Shown here piece by piece: positions 47,904-56,927 of a stretch of DNA of 64,000 nt. A program made the translations under genes and the position numbers. How positions within the stretch are numbered: the first letter of the stretch is position 1; each line of letters starts with the position of its first letter. The notes under the pieces were generated by a model. It worked only from the letters and a program-made list of their open reading frames with translations, ran no database searches and had not been told where the DNA came from. The stretch covers positions 62,001 through 126,000 of the forward strand of contig NZ_JACICA010000003.1 of NCBI RefSeq assembly GCF_014195585.1. The letters run 5' to 3'. The stretch is from Alloprevotella rava. Its GTDB lineage: Bacteria > Bacteroidota > Bacteroidia > Bacteroidales > Bacteroidaceae.

Positions 47904-49616
47904 TTATTCGCCGCAGATTTTTGCTTCGACGATGGCGGTAATGGCGGCTTCCTCCGCATCGGCTTTGCGAATGAGTTCATCGGCTTCGGCCGTCAGTGCG
48001 TCAGCTGTAGCACGATCGTGGAGGGAGACAGCATTGATTTTTACGTTTAGTCCCGCACCGCGCACTGCAGCACGAATCGCCAAAGCCCCTACGCCCGCAT
48101 CGGAAACACTGTTAGGGTTGCCCGTCTCGGCCATGGCGCGGCAGAGAGCAAAACCCTCGTAGGATGCCTTCATAGTGCGCAGCGGCACTTGTGTGGCGTA
48201 GAGCGTGGCTTGCTGAATGGCTTCGGCGCGCAGGCGTTTCTCTTCGTCGTTCCTCTTCGGCATACCGAAAGCGGACATAATGGCGTTGAACGCTTCTGTG
48301 TCTTCGTCCACCAACAGGAGGAGTTGCTCCATGAGTTGCTGCCCTTTGTCGGCGTGTGCGCTAAACTCTTGCCAGCGCTCGTCCCAGCCCCGCTTGTGGG
48401 CAGAGAGATTCGCCACCATTGTTCCCAATGCAGCGCCCAGCGCACCCATATAGGCTGAAATCGTTCCGCCCCCCGGTGCGGGAGATTCACGCGATGTTTC
48501 TTCTGCAAAACCGCGCGCCGTCAAGTCCACCAAGCGTGTTGTGTCGGGTTGCGCCTCCAGCATATATTCTATCACCTTTTCTTCGGGGCGGAAAGGCTTG
48601 AGATCGTTCAGCCCCATGGAGCGGATGGCTATTTGCACAATGTCTTTCTCTGGAATACCCGTGGAGCGTTCTTGTCGTTCTAAGAAGTAGCGACCTGCTT
48701 CGAGGAGCGTTTGTTTCGGAATAAGTCCCACAATCTCCGTTCCCGTTACCCGCACGCCGCGGTTCTGTGCACATCGGCACACTTCCTCGAAGGCGCGATG
48801 GAGCGGCGTGAGGCTGAGATCGGTCATATTCATAGACACTTGCGCAATGCCGTATTCATCGATGTACCACCCAATGGCTTTTGTAGCTTTGAGCGTGCCA
48901 GGTTGCATGATGGTTTTCCCATCAGCGTCTTTCATAATTTTTCCCGTCAGCGTGTTACCCTCGCGCATCGGTCGTCCCTTTTCTCTCACGTCGAACGCTA
49001 TGGCGTTGGCGCGGCGCGTGGAGGTCGTGTTGAGGTTGAAATTGACAGCGATAAGGAAATTGCGTGCGCCCACCGCCGTACAACCCGTGCGTGCCACGCC
49101 CTCATCGAAGGGGCGCGCTCCGAAGTCGGGTGCCTTGGCTGCATCACTAAGTTTGTCGGGTAGAGCTTCATATTCTCCTTGGCGGCATACAGCCAGATTG
49201 CGGCGTTCAGGCTTCAGCGCTGCCGCCTCATAGCAGTAGGTCGGGATGGCCAGTTCTTCCGCCAAGCGTTGTGCCAGTTTGCGCGCCAGTTCGGCACACT
49301 CTTCCAGTGTGACGCCTGCAACGGGGATGAGCGGAAGCACATCGGTAGCTCCCATGCGCGGATGTGCTCCATGATGTTGCCGCATATCGATGAGTTCGGC
49401 AGCACGGCGCACGGCCTTAAACGCTGCTTCGCAAACGGCTTCCGGTTCGCCCACAAAGGTGATAACGGTGCGATTCGTAGCCTCGCCCGGATCCACATTG
49501 AGAAGTTTCACACCACGACTTCCGGCAATCACTTGCGCAATGGCATCAATAGTTGCTCGGTTGCGTCCCTCGCTGAAATTGGGGACGCATTCAATAATTT
49601 TTTTTCCCTGCTCCAT
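47904..49616 (-). CDS. ftcD: Bifunctional glutamate formimidoyltransferase / formimidoyl-THF cyclodeaminase
   Basis: A 570-residue two-domain enzyme ending histidine degradation. It transfers the formimino group from N-formiminoglutamate to tetrahydrofolate, releasing glutamate, then cyclises it to methenyl-THF. The N-terminal transferase domain begins IIECVPNFSEGRNRATIDAI with HHGAHPRMGATDVLPLIPV and NFLIAVNFNLNT. The C-terminal cyclodeaminase (about 365-565) shows SPAPGGGTISAYMGALGAAL and SVSDAGVGALAIRAAVRGAG. It is the first gene of the operon and has its own clear promoter. Confidence 0.96.
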   Translation of the reverse strand: MEQGKKIIECVPNFSEGRNRATIDAIAQVIAGSRGVKLLNVDPGEATNRTVITFVGEPEAVCEAAFKAVRRAAELIDMRQHHGAHPRMGATDVLPLIPVAGVTLEECAELARKLAQRLAEELAIPTYCYEAAALKPERRNLAVCRQGEYEALPDKLSDAAKAPDFGARPFDEGVARTGCTAVGARNFLIAVNFNLNTTSTRRANAIAFDVREKGRPMREGNTLTGKIMKDADGKTIMQPGTLKATKAIGWYIDEYGIAQVSMNMTDLSLTPLHRAFEEVCRCAQNRGVRVTGTEIVGLIPKQTLLEAGRYFLERQERSTGIPEKDIVQIAIRSMGLNDLKPFRPEEKVIEYMLEAQPDTTRLVDLTARGFAEETSRESPAPGGGTISAYMGALGAALGTMVANLSAHKRGWDERWQEFSAHADKGQQLMEQLLLLVDEDTEAFNAIMSAFGMPKRNDEEKRLRAEAIQQATLYATQVPLRTMKASYEGFALCRAMAETGNPNSVSDAGVGALAIRAAVRGAGLNVKINAVSLHDRATADALTAEADELIRKADAEEAAITAIVEAKICGE

Positions 49617-49680
49617 AGTATAAATTGGGGATGTAGTTAGTATCAGTAGTATTTTCAGAGGTTGCGAAAACCTCCATTGG

Positions 49681-49712
49681 CAAATATAGGTTCTTTTCTG
49701 ATAGGAAGCAAA
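49681..49712 (-). promoter_or_regulatory. Promoter of the histidine-degradation operon
   Basis: On the minus strand TTTG (plus-strand 49709-49712), 20 bases, then TATATTTG (49681-49688), a full match to the Bacteroidetes consensus. The start would be about 60 bases before the ftcD ATG. Confidence 0.8.
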
Positions 49713-49863
49713 TTTTTTGCTGATAGCCGAAATTCATGAACTCTGTCTGCTCCGTCAGCTTGGAGATTTTCTTGCGCAAAAGTTTCGGAAAAAGTGTTTG
49801 GTTTGCAAAGAGGCTCTACAAAGAAATCGCTATCTTCGTCTGCAAAACGTTATATACCAAAGG

Positions 49864-50703
49864 ATGAAACATACTCGTATTTTGAAAGGACTTATTCTTA
49901 TCCTCACTACGCTCGCTCTTACTTCGTGTCAGCTTCGTGGGTCAAAAGGAACAATGCCCATTCTGCAAGATGTAAAGGCCGAGGCCGATTCAGCCACTGC
50001 GGTGGATGCTTCGGTGCTGGATTCGCTCACCGTAGTCGTCACTCCCGATAGTTTGTCGGCTGTTCTCTTGCAGCGTGTGGGCTATGTGGTTTCTTACAAT
50101 CCCGAAATGCGCATCCCCAATTGGGTGGCGTGGCATCTGACGCCCCAACGCCTCGAAGGTTCGGCTTCGCGCAAGGGACATCCTTTTCAAGCAGATGAGG
50201 ACATTCCAGCACCGCGTGTAGACACTTATGATTATATGCGCTCTGGCTACGACCGTGGGCATATGTGTCCAGCGGCAGACAACAGATGGGATGCTGAAGC
50301 CATGCGGGAATCTTTCTTGTTCACCAATATCTGCCCACAAAACCACAACCTAAACGCGGGCGATTGGAACGAAATGGAGATGCAGTGCCGTGCATGGGCA
50401 AAAACGTGGGACGGTATCTATATCGTTTGTGGCCCTTTGCTTTATCGGCGTCAGCACAAAAGGATTGGTGAGCATAAAGTGGTAGTGCCCGAAGCGTTTT
50501 TCAAAGTTGTGTTGTGCTTGAAGGGTACTCCCAAAGCTATCGGATTTATTTATAAAAATGAGAAAGGAAATCGCCCGAAAGGGGATTATGTGAATACCAT
50601 TGACGAAGTGGAACGCCTAACAGGTTTCGATTTCTTTTCCGCTCTTCCCGATAGTTTGGAAAACAAAATTGAAGCCACCGCCAACCTCGAAGATTGGTAC
50701 TAA
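49864..50703 (+). CDS. Secreted DNA/RNA non-specific endonuclease lipoprotein
   Basis: A 279-residue exported nuclease of the NUC1/EndA type. Start at ATG 49864 (MKHTRILKGLILILTTLALT) gives a lipobox LTSC (Cys22). The catalytic motif is YDRGHMCPAADNRW, with the general-base His, and the metal-binding Asn lies in FTNICPQNHNLNAGDWNEME. It probably degrades extracellular DNA and RNA for nucleotide scavenging or defence against neutrophil traps. It is monocistronic and diverges from the hut operon. Confidence 0.92.
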   Translation: MKHTRILKGLILILTTLALTSCQLRGSKGTMPILQDVKAEADSATAVDASVLDSLTVVVTPDSLSAVLLQRVGYVVSYNPEMRIPNWVAWHLTPQRLEGSASRKGHPFQADEDIPAPRVDTYDYMRSGYDRGHMCPAADNRWDAEAMRESFLFTNICPQNHNLNAGDWNEMEMQCRAWAKTWDGIYIVCGPLLYRRQHKRIGEHKVVVPEAFFKVVLCLKGTPKAIGFIYKNEKGNRPKGDYVNTIDEVERLTGFDFFSALPDSLENKIEATANLEDWY

Positions 50704-50776
50704 ACATAAGGCTGTAGCCCTTCTTTTGTATCCAAAAGCAGCTCCGCTCAATTCCTTGCTGGCCCTATTTTTCTTA

Positions 50777-50811
50777 TCCGCAATACCTTCTCAATGGGTG
50801 TTGCGGATTTT
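50777..50811 (+). terminator. Terminator of the nuclease gene
   Basis: TCCGCAATACC and GGTGTTGCGGA pair over 11 bp with one mismatch-tolerant G-T pair and are followed by TTTTCG. It starts 73 bases after the stop and resembles the terminator at 29966. Confidence 0.7.
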
Positions 50812-50934
50812 CGAAGGAAGCGAGGAGGGAGTAGATTATGTGCACAGGAAGCGTCGCACTGCAAGCGTGAAGAGGTAGATTGCACTCAGATTGATAGCGG
50901 GGAATGCTCTTCTTCTCCTACCAAGAAAAACTCA

Positions 50935-51240
50935 TTTTTTGTTGTCACGTCGTCACGGAGGAGTAAACATGCTGATAGACAGATGCTTGCAGGCGTGACA
51001 ATGAATTATTTGTTGTCACACTGTTGTCACGCATATAATCCGTACGTTTTCAGTTAGTTATGCTCAAAGTGTGACAACGTGACGACGTGACAACGGAAAA
51101 ACAAAATATAGGAGAGTGTGTGCGCTTATTCTTAGCTTTACTTATCCGGCTCACAAATACAATAAGGGTGTCGGCTGACGCAATAAGGATGTGAGCTGAC
51201 AGCCTTATTGTATCCGTGAACGCAATAAGGATATTTGCGC
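50935..51240 (+). repeat. Interspersed repeat, copy E (both modules)
   Basis: Module 1 (50935-51101): TTTTTTGTTGTCACGTCGTCACGG left end, TTGTTGTCACACTGTTGTCAC internal part, GTGACAACGTGACGACGTGACAACGG right end. Module 2 (51156-51240): CAATAAGGGTGTCGGCTGACG, CAATAAGGATGTGAGCTGAC, CCTTATTGTA, then a further CAATAAGG. The upstream GCGTCGCACTGCAAGCGT (50849-50866) is shared with copy D. A minus-strand frame at 51050-51280 is homologous to the other copies. Confidence 0.88.
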
Positions 51241-51347
51241 AGAAGCGTTCTATATGCTTGCCAATATAGGCGAAGAGCAAGCGTAGAGTTGGGCAAGTGG
51301 GCGGAGCGTGGGAGAAATGGAGGATTGCCGTCCTTGTGTTTTTACAT

Positions 51348-51417
51348 AAAAAAAGGTCCGCCAGCGCTGTCTCACGACGGCCCCGACGGTTACCTTAAGA
51401 AATTTTGTTATCTATCG
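51348..51417 (-). ncRNA. Candidate small structured RNA
   Basis: A consensus promoter (51424-51455) points left at this segment, and a T7 tract ends it (A run at 51348-51354 on the plus strand). The RNA folds as AAGGU/ACCUU, then CCGUC/GGCGG, and an inner GUC-GUGA-GAC hairpin with a GNRA tetraloop. No start codon or credible frame is present. The family is not recognised; it could be one of the small RNAs described computationally in Bacteroidales. Confidence 0.55.
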
Positions 51418-51423
51418 ATATTG

Positions 51424-51455
51424 CAAATATACAAAACCGAGAAAGAACTTTCAAA
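51424..51455 (-). promoter_or_regulatory. Promoter of the candidate small RNA
   Basis: On the minus strand TTTG (51452-51455), 20 bases, TATATTTG (51424-51431): a full match to the Bacteroidetes -33/-7 consensus with no protein gene downstream on that strand for several hundred bases. Confidence 0.75.
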
Positions 51456-51683
51456 TATCGTTTTAGTTTTTTTGAATAAAGCTGCGTCTTCATCATTTGA
51501 TAGGCGCGTAAAAAATTGCTACAAACGCCTCTATTAGGGTGTTTCTGAATTTTATATGTTTTATAACATAAAAAGAAAACTACCCGAATCTTTCTAAAAA
51601 TTGTACTTTTGCAAATACAAAGAACTTAACCATACGCAAGTGAAACATTGCTAGTTTTTATGAGTTGAAAACTCTTTAAAAAG

Positions 51684-51719
51684 ATACCGTTCGCCAATGA
51701 GGTAGAACGGTATTTTTTT
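51684..51719. terminator. Bidirectional terminator after the patatin gene
   Basis: ATACCGTTC and GAACGGTAT form a 9-bp stem with a 12-base loop, followed by TTTTTTT on the plus strand and by CTTTTT on the minus strand. It lies 20 bases past the stop of the leftward patatin gene. A plus-strand -7 match (TACTTTTG near 51606) raises the possibility of a short plus-strand transcript ending here. Confidence 0.75.
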
Positions 51720-51739
51720 CGTTTTTTCTGTTTGAGTTT

Positions 51740-52651
51740 CTATTCAGCTTCGTATTTCTCGATGGCTTCAATCGTTTTTTTATAGCCAAGGCGGATGAGG
51801 CGTTCGGATTTTTGGAAATCGAACGTGTTGTAGCGAGCCATGGGGAGATCAATGAGAATGTCGGGCGGGGTCATCTGTAAAGCCATGCGCGCATTGCGAT
51901 TGATCATGATGGATATGGTGCGGGAAATGAGTGTGACGTAGTTGTCGCTCGAGGAGGTATCTTGTGACAAGAAATGATTGAGAAGGGAGCGCGGACTGAA
52001 ATTGGAGTTGTCGTGCTTTTTTGCCATTCGACGGAGTTGAACTTGTCCTTCATAGTCGTGGCCGCTCACATTGACGGCTACGAGCAAGTGTTTCTTGTTG
52101 CGCTTCACTCTGTTGAGCGGTAGCGGATTGGTGATGCCGCCATCGATGAGGAGGCGGTGGCCCATTTCAACGGGGCGGAAAAAGGTGGGGATAGATATGG
52201 AGGCGCGAATGGCTTGGAAGAGGCTGCCGTGGGAGAAGATGACTTCTCGCCCGCTGTTGTAGTCAGTGGCTATGGCGCGGAAAGGGATGGGGAGCGTTTC
52301 GATATTCGTATCGGGAACGAATTGCTTGATGGTTTCGATGATGCGGTCGCCCTTGACAATGTGGTTAATACCGAGTGAGAAATCCGTGAGCGAAAGGATT
52401 TTTCGGCGGTCGATGGTGCGCATCCATTCGCGGAAATCTTCCAAATGGCCCGTAGCATAAATGCCGCCAATGAGTGCTCCCATGGATGCGCCAGCGACGG
52501 AATGGATGCAATAGCCTCTTTCTTCCAGTGCGAGAATGGCTCCGATGTGTGCCAGTCCGCGTGCGCCACCGCTGGAGAGAACTAAATCGACGTCCTTGTT
52601 GGGCGTCGGCGTGAATATGTTGAAGAGTTTATGAATGCTGTGCGCTTCCAT
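51740..52651 (-). CDS. Patatin-like phospholipase
   Basis: A 303-residue patatin-family lipid acyl hydrolase. The oxyanion loop is SSGGARGLAHIGA, the nucleophile Ser lies in VAGASMGALIGG (GXSXG), and the catalytic Asp in LLIDGGITNPLPL. There is no signal peptide, so it probably acts in the cytoplasm or at the inner membrane face. It is monocistronic; a -7 element (TACATTTG on the minus strand, 52678-52685) lies close to the start. It resembles the RssA/YlbK-type short patatins. Confidence 0.93.
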   Translation of the reverse strand: MEAHSIHKLFNIFTPTPNKDVDLVLSSGGARGLAHIGAILALEERGYCIHSVAGASMGALIGGIYATGHLEDFREWMRTIDRRKILSLTDFSLGINHIVKGDRIIETIKQFVPDTNIETLPIPFRAIATDYNSGREVIFSHGSLFQAIRASISIPTFFRPVEMGHRLLIDGGITNPLPLNRVKRNKKHLLVAVNVSGHDYEGQVQLRRMAKKHDNSNFSPRSLLNHFLSQDTSSSDNYVTLISRTISIMINRNARMALQMTPPDILIDLPMARYNTFDFQKSERLIRLGYKKTIEAIEKYEAE

Positions 52652-52798
52652 TGTATGGCTAGTTTTTTATGCTCTTGCAAATGTAAAGATTTATTGAGTA
52701 TAGATTTCGATGGAAGTATAGTTTTTTCTGTAAATCCGTGCACGGTATAGTATTTTGCCGTATTTTCGCACAAAATACAAGTACAAAAAATAAGGATT

Positions 52799-53365
52799 AT
52801 GCAGGAGTTAAAGGATAGGATTATGCGCGATGGGCATTGCCTGGAAGGGGGCATACTGAAGGTGGATAACTTTATCAATCATCAGATGGATCCCACGCTG
52901 ATGAAGGCGTGCGCAATAGAATTTGTACGTTTGTTTGCTAACGAAAAGTTTAACAAGATTGTGACGATTGAGGCCAGTGGTATTGCACCTGCTATATTGG
53001 TGGGGTCGTTGCTCAATCTGCCCGTGGTGTTTGCTAAAAAGAAGGTGCCGAGCACGATGGACAACTACTTGATGACGGAGGTTTTCTCTTTCACCAAGCG
53101 GCGTTCTTATGAGATTGTAGTGGATAAACGTTTTCTTGGTCCTAACGACCGTGTGCTTTTCATTGACGACTTTTTGGCCAACGGTAATGCGGCAAAAGGT
53201 GTTCTCGACCTCGTTAATCAGTCGGGCTCTTCACTGGCTGGTATGGGCTTTATTATTGAGAAAGCTTTCCAGCAGGGTGGTGAAGAACTGCGCCGACAAG
53301 GTATCCATGTGGAAAGCCTTGCAATTGTGGAAAGTCTCGACAATTGCGAAATAAAACTTAGATGA
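52799..53365 (+). CDS. xpt: Xanthine phosphoribosyltransferase
   Basis: A 188-residue purine-salvage enzyme that makes XMP from xanthine and PRPP. The PRPP-binding motif is [16 protein letters not shown], and the N-terminal half shows [16 protein letters not shown] and [15 protein letters not shown] as in Bacillus Xpt. It is cytoplasmic and monocistronic. I see no purine riboswitch upstream. A -7-like TATTTTCG lies about 30 bases before the ATG. Confidence 0.95.
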   Translation: MQELKDRIMRDGHCLEGGILKVDNFINHQMDPTLMKACAIEFVRLFANEKFNKIVTIEASGIAPAILVGSLLNLPVVFAKKKVPSTMDNYLMTEVFSFTKRRSYEIVVDKRFLGPNDRVLFIDDFLANGNAAKGVLDLVNQSGSSLAGMGFIIEKAFQQGGEELRRQGIHVESLAIVESLDNCEIKLR

Positions 53366-53390
53366 GAGGATGTTTAATGTGCTAATAAGA

Positions 53391-53459
53391 AAATGTGCTA
53401 ATGTGCTAATGTGGCTTACGCCGTGTATCCCGTTAGGTCATTAGCACATTAGCACATTT
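53391..53459. terminator. 20-bp perfect palindrome made of repeated TTAGCACAT units
   Basis: AAATGTGCTAATGTGCTAAT (53391-53410) and its exact reverse complement (53440-53459) enclose a 29-base loop. Two further copies of the unit lie outside, at about 53376-53386 and 53480-53490. It sits between the convergent xpt and the secreted-protein gene, so a bidirectional terminator role is likely. Confidence 0.65.
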
Positions 53460-53497
53460 AAGCGGCATTGTCGCGCCGCATTAGCACATTAAAAAAG

Positions 53498-53974
53498 TTA
53501 TTCAACTCCCATGGCGCGTTTTACGAAGTCCATTTCCATTGCCGTAACGGTTTCGGGCTGAACATCGTACCACCCAGCTTCGGCACTAAAGCGCTTGTCG
53601 CCCAGTTCTGTATCGTCCTTGAAGAAATAGAAGGCGAGAGCTTTTGTGCGATTCTTTTTAACGTCGAAGAGTTGCTTCACATAATAGTGCGTCATTCCCT
53701 CCACTTTTAAGTCGGGGCAGAGCTTTGCAATGCGTAGAGCCTCCTGCTGACCTTCAGCAGTCTTTGTCAGTACGCGCTTTTCCCAAATGATGTAAGGATT
53801 CTTGTCTGAATTAGCTAAAACGGGATTTATGTAGAACACAACTGCGGGCGTTTCGCAAACATAGTCGAACGTATTGGTGACAGCTTGAATAGTATCTTGC
53901 GTATTTTTACCAATTTCCTGAGCCATCATCCCCATTGGGATGAGCATCATCAGCGCTAAAAGAATTCTTTTCAT
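53498..53974 (-). CDS. Secreted hypothetical protein
   Basis: A 158-residue exported protein with a signal peptide (LLALMMLIPMGMMAQ). The mature part contains PAVVFYINPVLANSDKNPYI, a basic helix, and a C-terminal acidic helix (VTAMEMDFVKRAMGVE). I do not recognise a family. It is convergent with xpt and lies 110 bases downstream of the Gfo/Idh/MocA gene on the same strand, so it may or may not share that transcript. Confidence 0.75.
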   Translation of the reverse strand: MKRILLALMMLIPMGMMAQEIGKNTQDTIQAVTNTFDYVCETPAVVFYINPVLANSDKNPYIIWEKRVLTKTAEGQQEALRIAKLCPDLKVEGMTHYYVKQLFDVKKNRTKALAFYFFKDDTELGDKRFSAEAGWYDVQPETVTAMEMDFVKRAMGVE

Positions 53975-54084
53975 GCAGATAATTTCTCTATTTAGTTGTT
54001 ATAATTGGCCGCGAAGTTAACCATATTCGTCAGACACTCAAAAGTTTTCAGTTTTTTTAAGCAGGGTGATAGAAGTATTATGAG

Positions 54085-55149
54085 TTATTTCTTGCTGGTG
54101 TGTTCTTTTATTTCGGCTATTAAGGAATAAACTTGTTCGACGCTTTCCAGATTGTAAGAATGTGTCTTCTTGCATCTGTTTTCTACTGTATCGGCAAAAG
54201 TTTTAATCTCGGAGAAGAAGCCTTGCGCAACGAGCTGATTATTGCCTACGGTTGGAACAAAGGCATTCCTTCCGTAAAGATTGACGAGCGCCGAAGTGTT
54301 TCGGAATACTTTTTCCAACGGAATTCCTAATACGGCAGAGTGTCTTGGAGAGAAATCAAGTCTTTCCATTTTATCTAATATATACAGTCCTTTATCCGTG
54401 CTGATACTTAGCTGCTCTTGTGCTTCCTGCCAGGAATAATCTGTTGAAAGTTCCAACATTCCTGTAAGTTCTTGATGTTCTAATATAAGGAATAAAGTTT
54501 GTCCGCCATCTTTACTGTTGATTATATCTGCCACTTTAACCTTTGCATGCCCAAAGAGCAAGATGACATAGTCAAGGGGATGAATGAAAAGATCGAGTAA
54601 GGCGTCACCTTCTGGATATAGTCCCGTTAGATAACGATAATGATAATGTCGTTTGTTTTCGCCTTTCAGCCTCTTTTGCAAAATCTGGGTGGCGGGGGCA
54701 AAGCGTCTTTGTAGTCCGACAATTGTGTGTTGTGAATTGTTGTTCTTGATAGTATCTATTAAAACCTTTAGTTCTCTTTCGTCCCTACAAGGCGGTTTCT
54801 CTATGAATAAAGATTTTCCGGATTTGATGACTTCACTTGCTATCTGAAAATGCGCCTGTGGATGGGCGGCTACAAAAACTCCAGCAATGCTTTCGTCATG
54901 CAAGATTTCTTGTAGTGATGTAGTTCCTTTTATGTCCTTGTACTTTTGAGAAATCAGTGCAGCTTTTCTCTCCGAAGTGCAACAGATGTATTTCAGTGGT
55001 AGCTGAAGATGCTGCATGATTGGCAATAAATTACTGACACAATGATTGCCAAAACCTATAAGCGCATACTGCCGATTATAGGTCTGATGTAGTTCCCTCA
55101 TGCTGCGTATGTTCTTATATCTGCCGATGATATTGTCTAAAAATCTCAT
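54085..55149 (-). CDS. Gfo/Idh/MocA-family oxidoreductase
   Basis: A 354-residue NAD(P)-dependent oxidoreductase. After a 25-residue basic N-terminal extension the Rossmann fold begins YALIGFGNHCVSNLLPI; the hallmark EKPP (SLFIEKPPCRDERE) is present with the substrate-domain segments VGLQRRFAPATQI and DLFIHPLDYVILLFGHAKVK. The family oxidises or reduces sugars, often nucleotide sugars; the substrate cannot be read here. It is 6 bases downstream of the radical SAM gene and probably acts on the same pathway. The N-terminal extension before the Rossmann fold is not typical. Confidence 0.85.
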   Translation of the reverse strand: MRFLDNIIGRYKNIRSMRELHQTYNRQYALIGFGNHCVSNLLPIMQHLQLPLKYICCTSERKAALISQKYKDIKGTTSLQEILHDESIAGVFVAAHPQAHFQIASEVIKSGKSLFIEKPPCRDERELKVLIDTIKNNNSQHTIVGLQRRFAPATQILQKRLKGENKRHYHYRYLTGLYPEGDALLDLFIHPLDYVILLFGHAKVKVADIINSKDGGQTLFLILEHQELTGMLELSTDYSWQEAQEQLSISTDKGLYILDKMERLDFSPRHSAVLGIPLEKVFRNTSALVNLYGRNAFVPTVGNNQLVAQGFFSEIKTFADTVENRCKKTHSYNLESVEQVYSLIAEIKEHTSKK

Positions 55150-55155
55150 ACTCGT

Positions 55156-56223
55156 TTATGATATTATTTTTTTGAGATGTTTTTTGTAAGTAGTATGTTT
55201 GTTATCCGTCCAATGATATTTTCCGTAAAACAATTCTATTAGCCGTTTGGGCAGGATTCTTTCCAGATTTCTCAATAGGATTATATCATACTTCCGATGA
55301 TAGTTTATCCAGCATTGGTTGCATTCTTTGGAGTGTTCGCATTGGATTTTGCAGGTTTTTCGTGAATTAAATATTTCGTCAAGTGTCTTTTCGTGAATGT
55401 TTCCCAAAATTACATCTAAATTTTGGCATAAAGGGACATTTCCATTCGAATGAATAACCAACTCGCTAAAAATGCTATGACATCGAAGCTTTAGCTTATT
55501 GTTCTTCCATTCGTCATACAAGGCAACAAAATCGAAGTTCTCCTCTGTTTGATGTATGGAGGCTGGTATTTGGTTGATGAAGTTCTTATCTTTGGATTCC
55601 ATCAGCCCTTTTGTTGTGTCGAAAAAAGAGATCGTGTTGTAAATACCAATGCGTACATCGATATCATATTTTCGGGCAATGTTTATAACATGCTCCATAT
55701 CTGTGAACGAATTCCATGGCGAAAGGCAGAACATCAAGGAAATGGGCACTATGTCTTTACACGCTTCAATGACTTCAATAACTTTGTCATATCCATCGCG
55801 TCCACGCATATGTTTATAGGTTTCTCTGTTGCCGTCAAGCGATATGTACAGATGTTTGGGACGATGATTTTTCACAGCAGCAATCACTTTGTTTGCTGCA
55901 AGGCAATTGGATAGTAATGTATAGTTAGGATGATGTGTGTCAAACCAACTCAAGATTTTGTCTGCTTCAGGGTGAAGAATAAATTCGCCGCCTTCTAAAC
56001 CAACTACGGTGCGTTTTGTGACGCACTTACTGTTCATGATATTGATTATATCGTTTAAACTTAGATTCTCAATGGGTTTCTTCCAAATGGAACAATGTTG
56101 ACAGCGAGACTGGCAGCTTGTTGTGGAGTATATCATTAGCGAACTAAGCTCTTTGTGCTGTTTGCGTACTACATTGTTGATAAAAACTATTCCGTTGTGG
56201 AGGTAGTCGTAGATACTATACAT
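55156..56223 (-). CDS. Radical SAM protein with SPASM-like C-terminal cysteines
   Basis: A 355-residue radical SAM enzyme. The 4Fe-4S cluster motif is CX3CX2C at Cys37, Cys41 and Cys44 (CQSRCQHCSIW). VGLEGGEFILHPE is the GGE motif for SAM binding, followed by HLYISLDGNRETYKHMRGRD. The C-terminal part holds further cysteines (RCHSIFSE, VPLCQNLD, CKIQCEHSKECNQCW), as expected for a SPASM or twitch domain with auxiliary clusters. The N-terminus is hydrophobic-amphipathic (YLHNGIVFINNVVRKQ). The substrate is unknown; the coupled Gfo/Idh/MocA gene suggests sugar or metabolite modification rather than a peptide, since no precursor peptide is evident. Confidence 0.88.
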   Translation of the reverse strand: MYSIYDYLHNGIVFINNVVRKQHKELSSLMIYSTTSCQSRCQHCSIWKKPIENLSLNDIINIMNSKCVTKRTVVGLEGGEFILHPEADKILSWFDTHHPNYTLLSNCLAANKVIAAVKNHRPKHLYISLDGNRETYKHMRGRDGYDKVIEVIEACKDIVPISLMFCLSPWNSFTDMEHVINIARKYDIDVRIGIYNTISFFDTTKGLMESKDKNFINQIPASIHQTEENFDFVALYDEWKNNKLKLRCHSIFSELVIHSNGNVPLCQNLDVILGNIHEKTLDEIFNSRKTCKIQCEHSKECNQCWINYHRKYDIILLRNLERILPKRLIELFYGKYHWTDNKHTTYKKHLKKIIS

Positions 56224-56621
56224 TCTTTTTTCGGTTTATCATTTATTTAGTAAGAGCCGAAAAGAGGAGAAAGACTGCAATAAAATTGTAATATTTTTCT
56301 AAATATTCAGAAGAGAAACATTTTAATTGAACTGTTGAGGGGTGTAGAATAAATGGCAGTGTTTTGCTATCTTGGATGGGTAGCCGATAGTAGAGAATAA
56401 GGTGCTGCGTAAGATGTCTGTTTTCGTTCGTTTTATTTGACAATCGGTTTTTGCGTTTTAGAAGCGAATGTTATAAAGCGTTAATGAAAAATGTATGTTC
56501 AGGCAGAAAAATAGAGTGGTTTTAGCGATGCATCACTCAATGGCTGGATGAAAAAGGAGGCGGAAGAGCCAATTTTGCATGAAATCAGTGGTCGGAATAT
56601 GCCGAAAAGGTGTTTTTTTTC

Positions 56622-56698
56622 CTTATTCTGTCAGCTGACACAATAAAGATGTCAGCTGACAGCCTTATTGTGTTCGCGATTTTCCTTATTGTATTTCA
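56622..56698. repeat. Interspersed repeat, copy F (CAATAAGG/GTCAGCTGAC module) in a 770-base gap
   Basis: CCTTATTCTGTCAGCTGACAC, AATAAAGATGTCAGCTGACAG and CCTTATTGTGTT follow one another, then CCTTATTGTATT. The gap 56224-56993 holds no convincing gene. At 56716-56775 it contains short imperfect repeats (CTATAGAAAATAAAATTTGG, CTATAGAAAATGAAAATAGG). Confidence 0.75.
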
Positions 56699-56927
56699 AA
56701 TTTGTCGGCGAGGAATTTAAATTTGCCCTATAGAAAATAAAATTTGGCCTATAGAAAATGAAAATAGGCTTATTTTCGTACTATGAAAAATAGGCCTTCT
56801 TATCAACCGTAAGTAAAGATTTTGATTTGGAAGCCATTCTCGACCTTGTAGACTGAGAATTATTTTGACAAAAATAGGGGACTGCTTAATTTGCTCCTTT
56901 TTCTTGTGTTTTTGAAAGCGAAACGAG

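Noticed and set aside
52700-52798. Purine riboswitch upstream of xpt
   Set aside because: The leader is under 60 bases and shows no three-way junction or conserved loop bases.
53376-53490. CRISPR-like repeat array
   Set aside because: Units are about 9 bases, irregularly spaced and partly inverted, and no cas genes are present.
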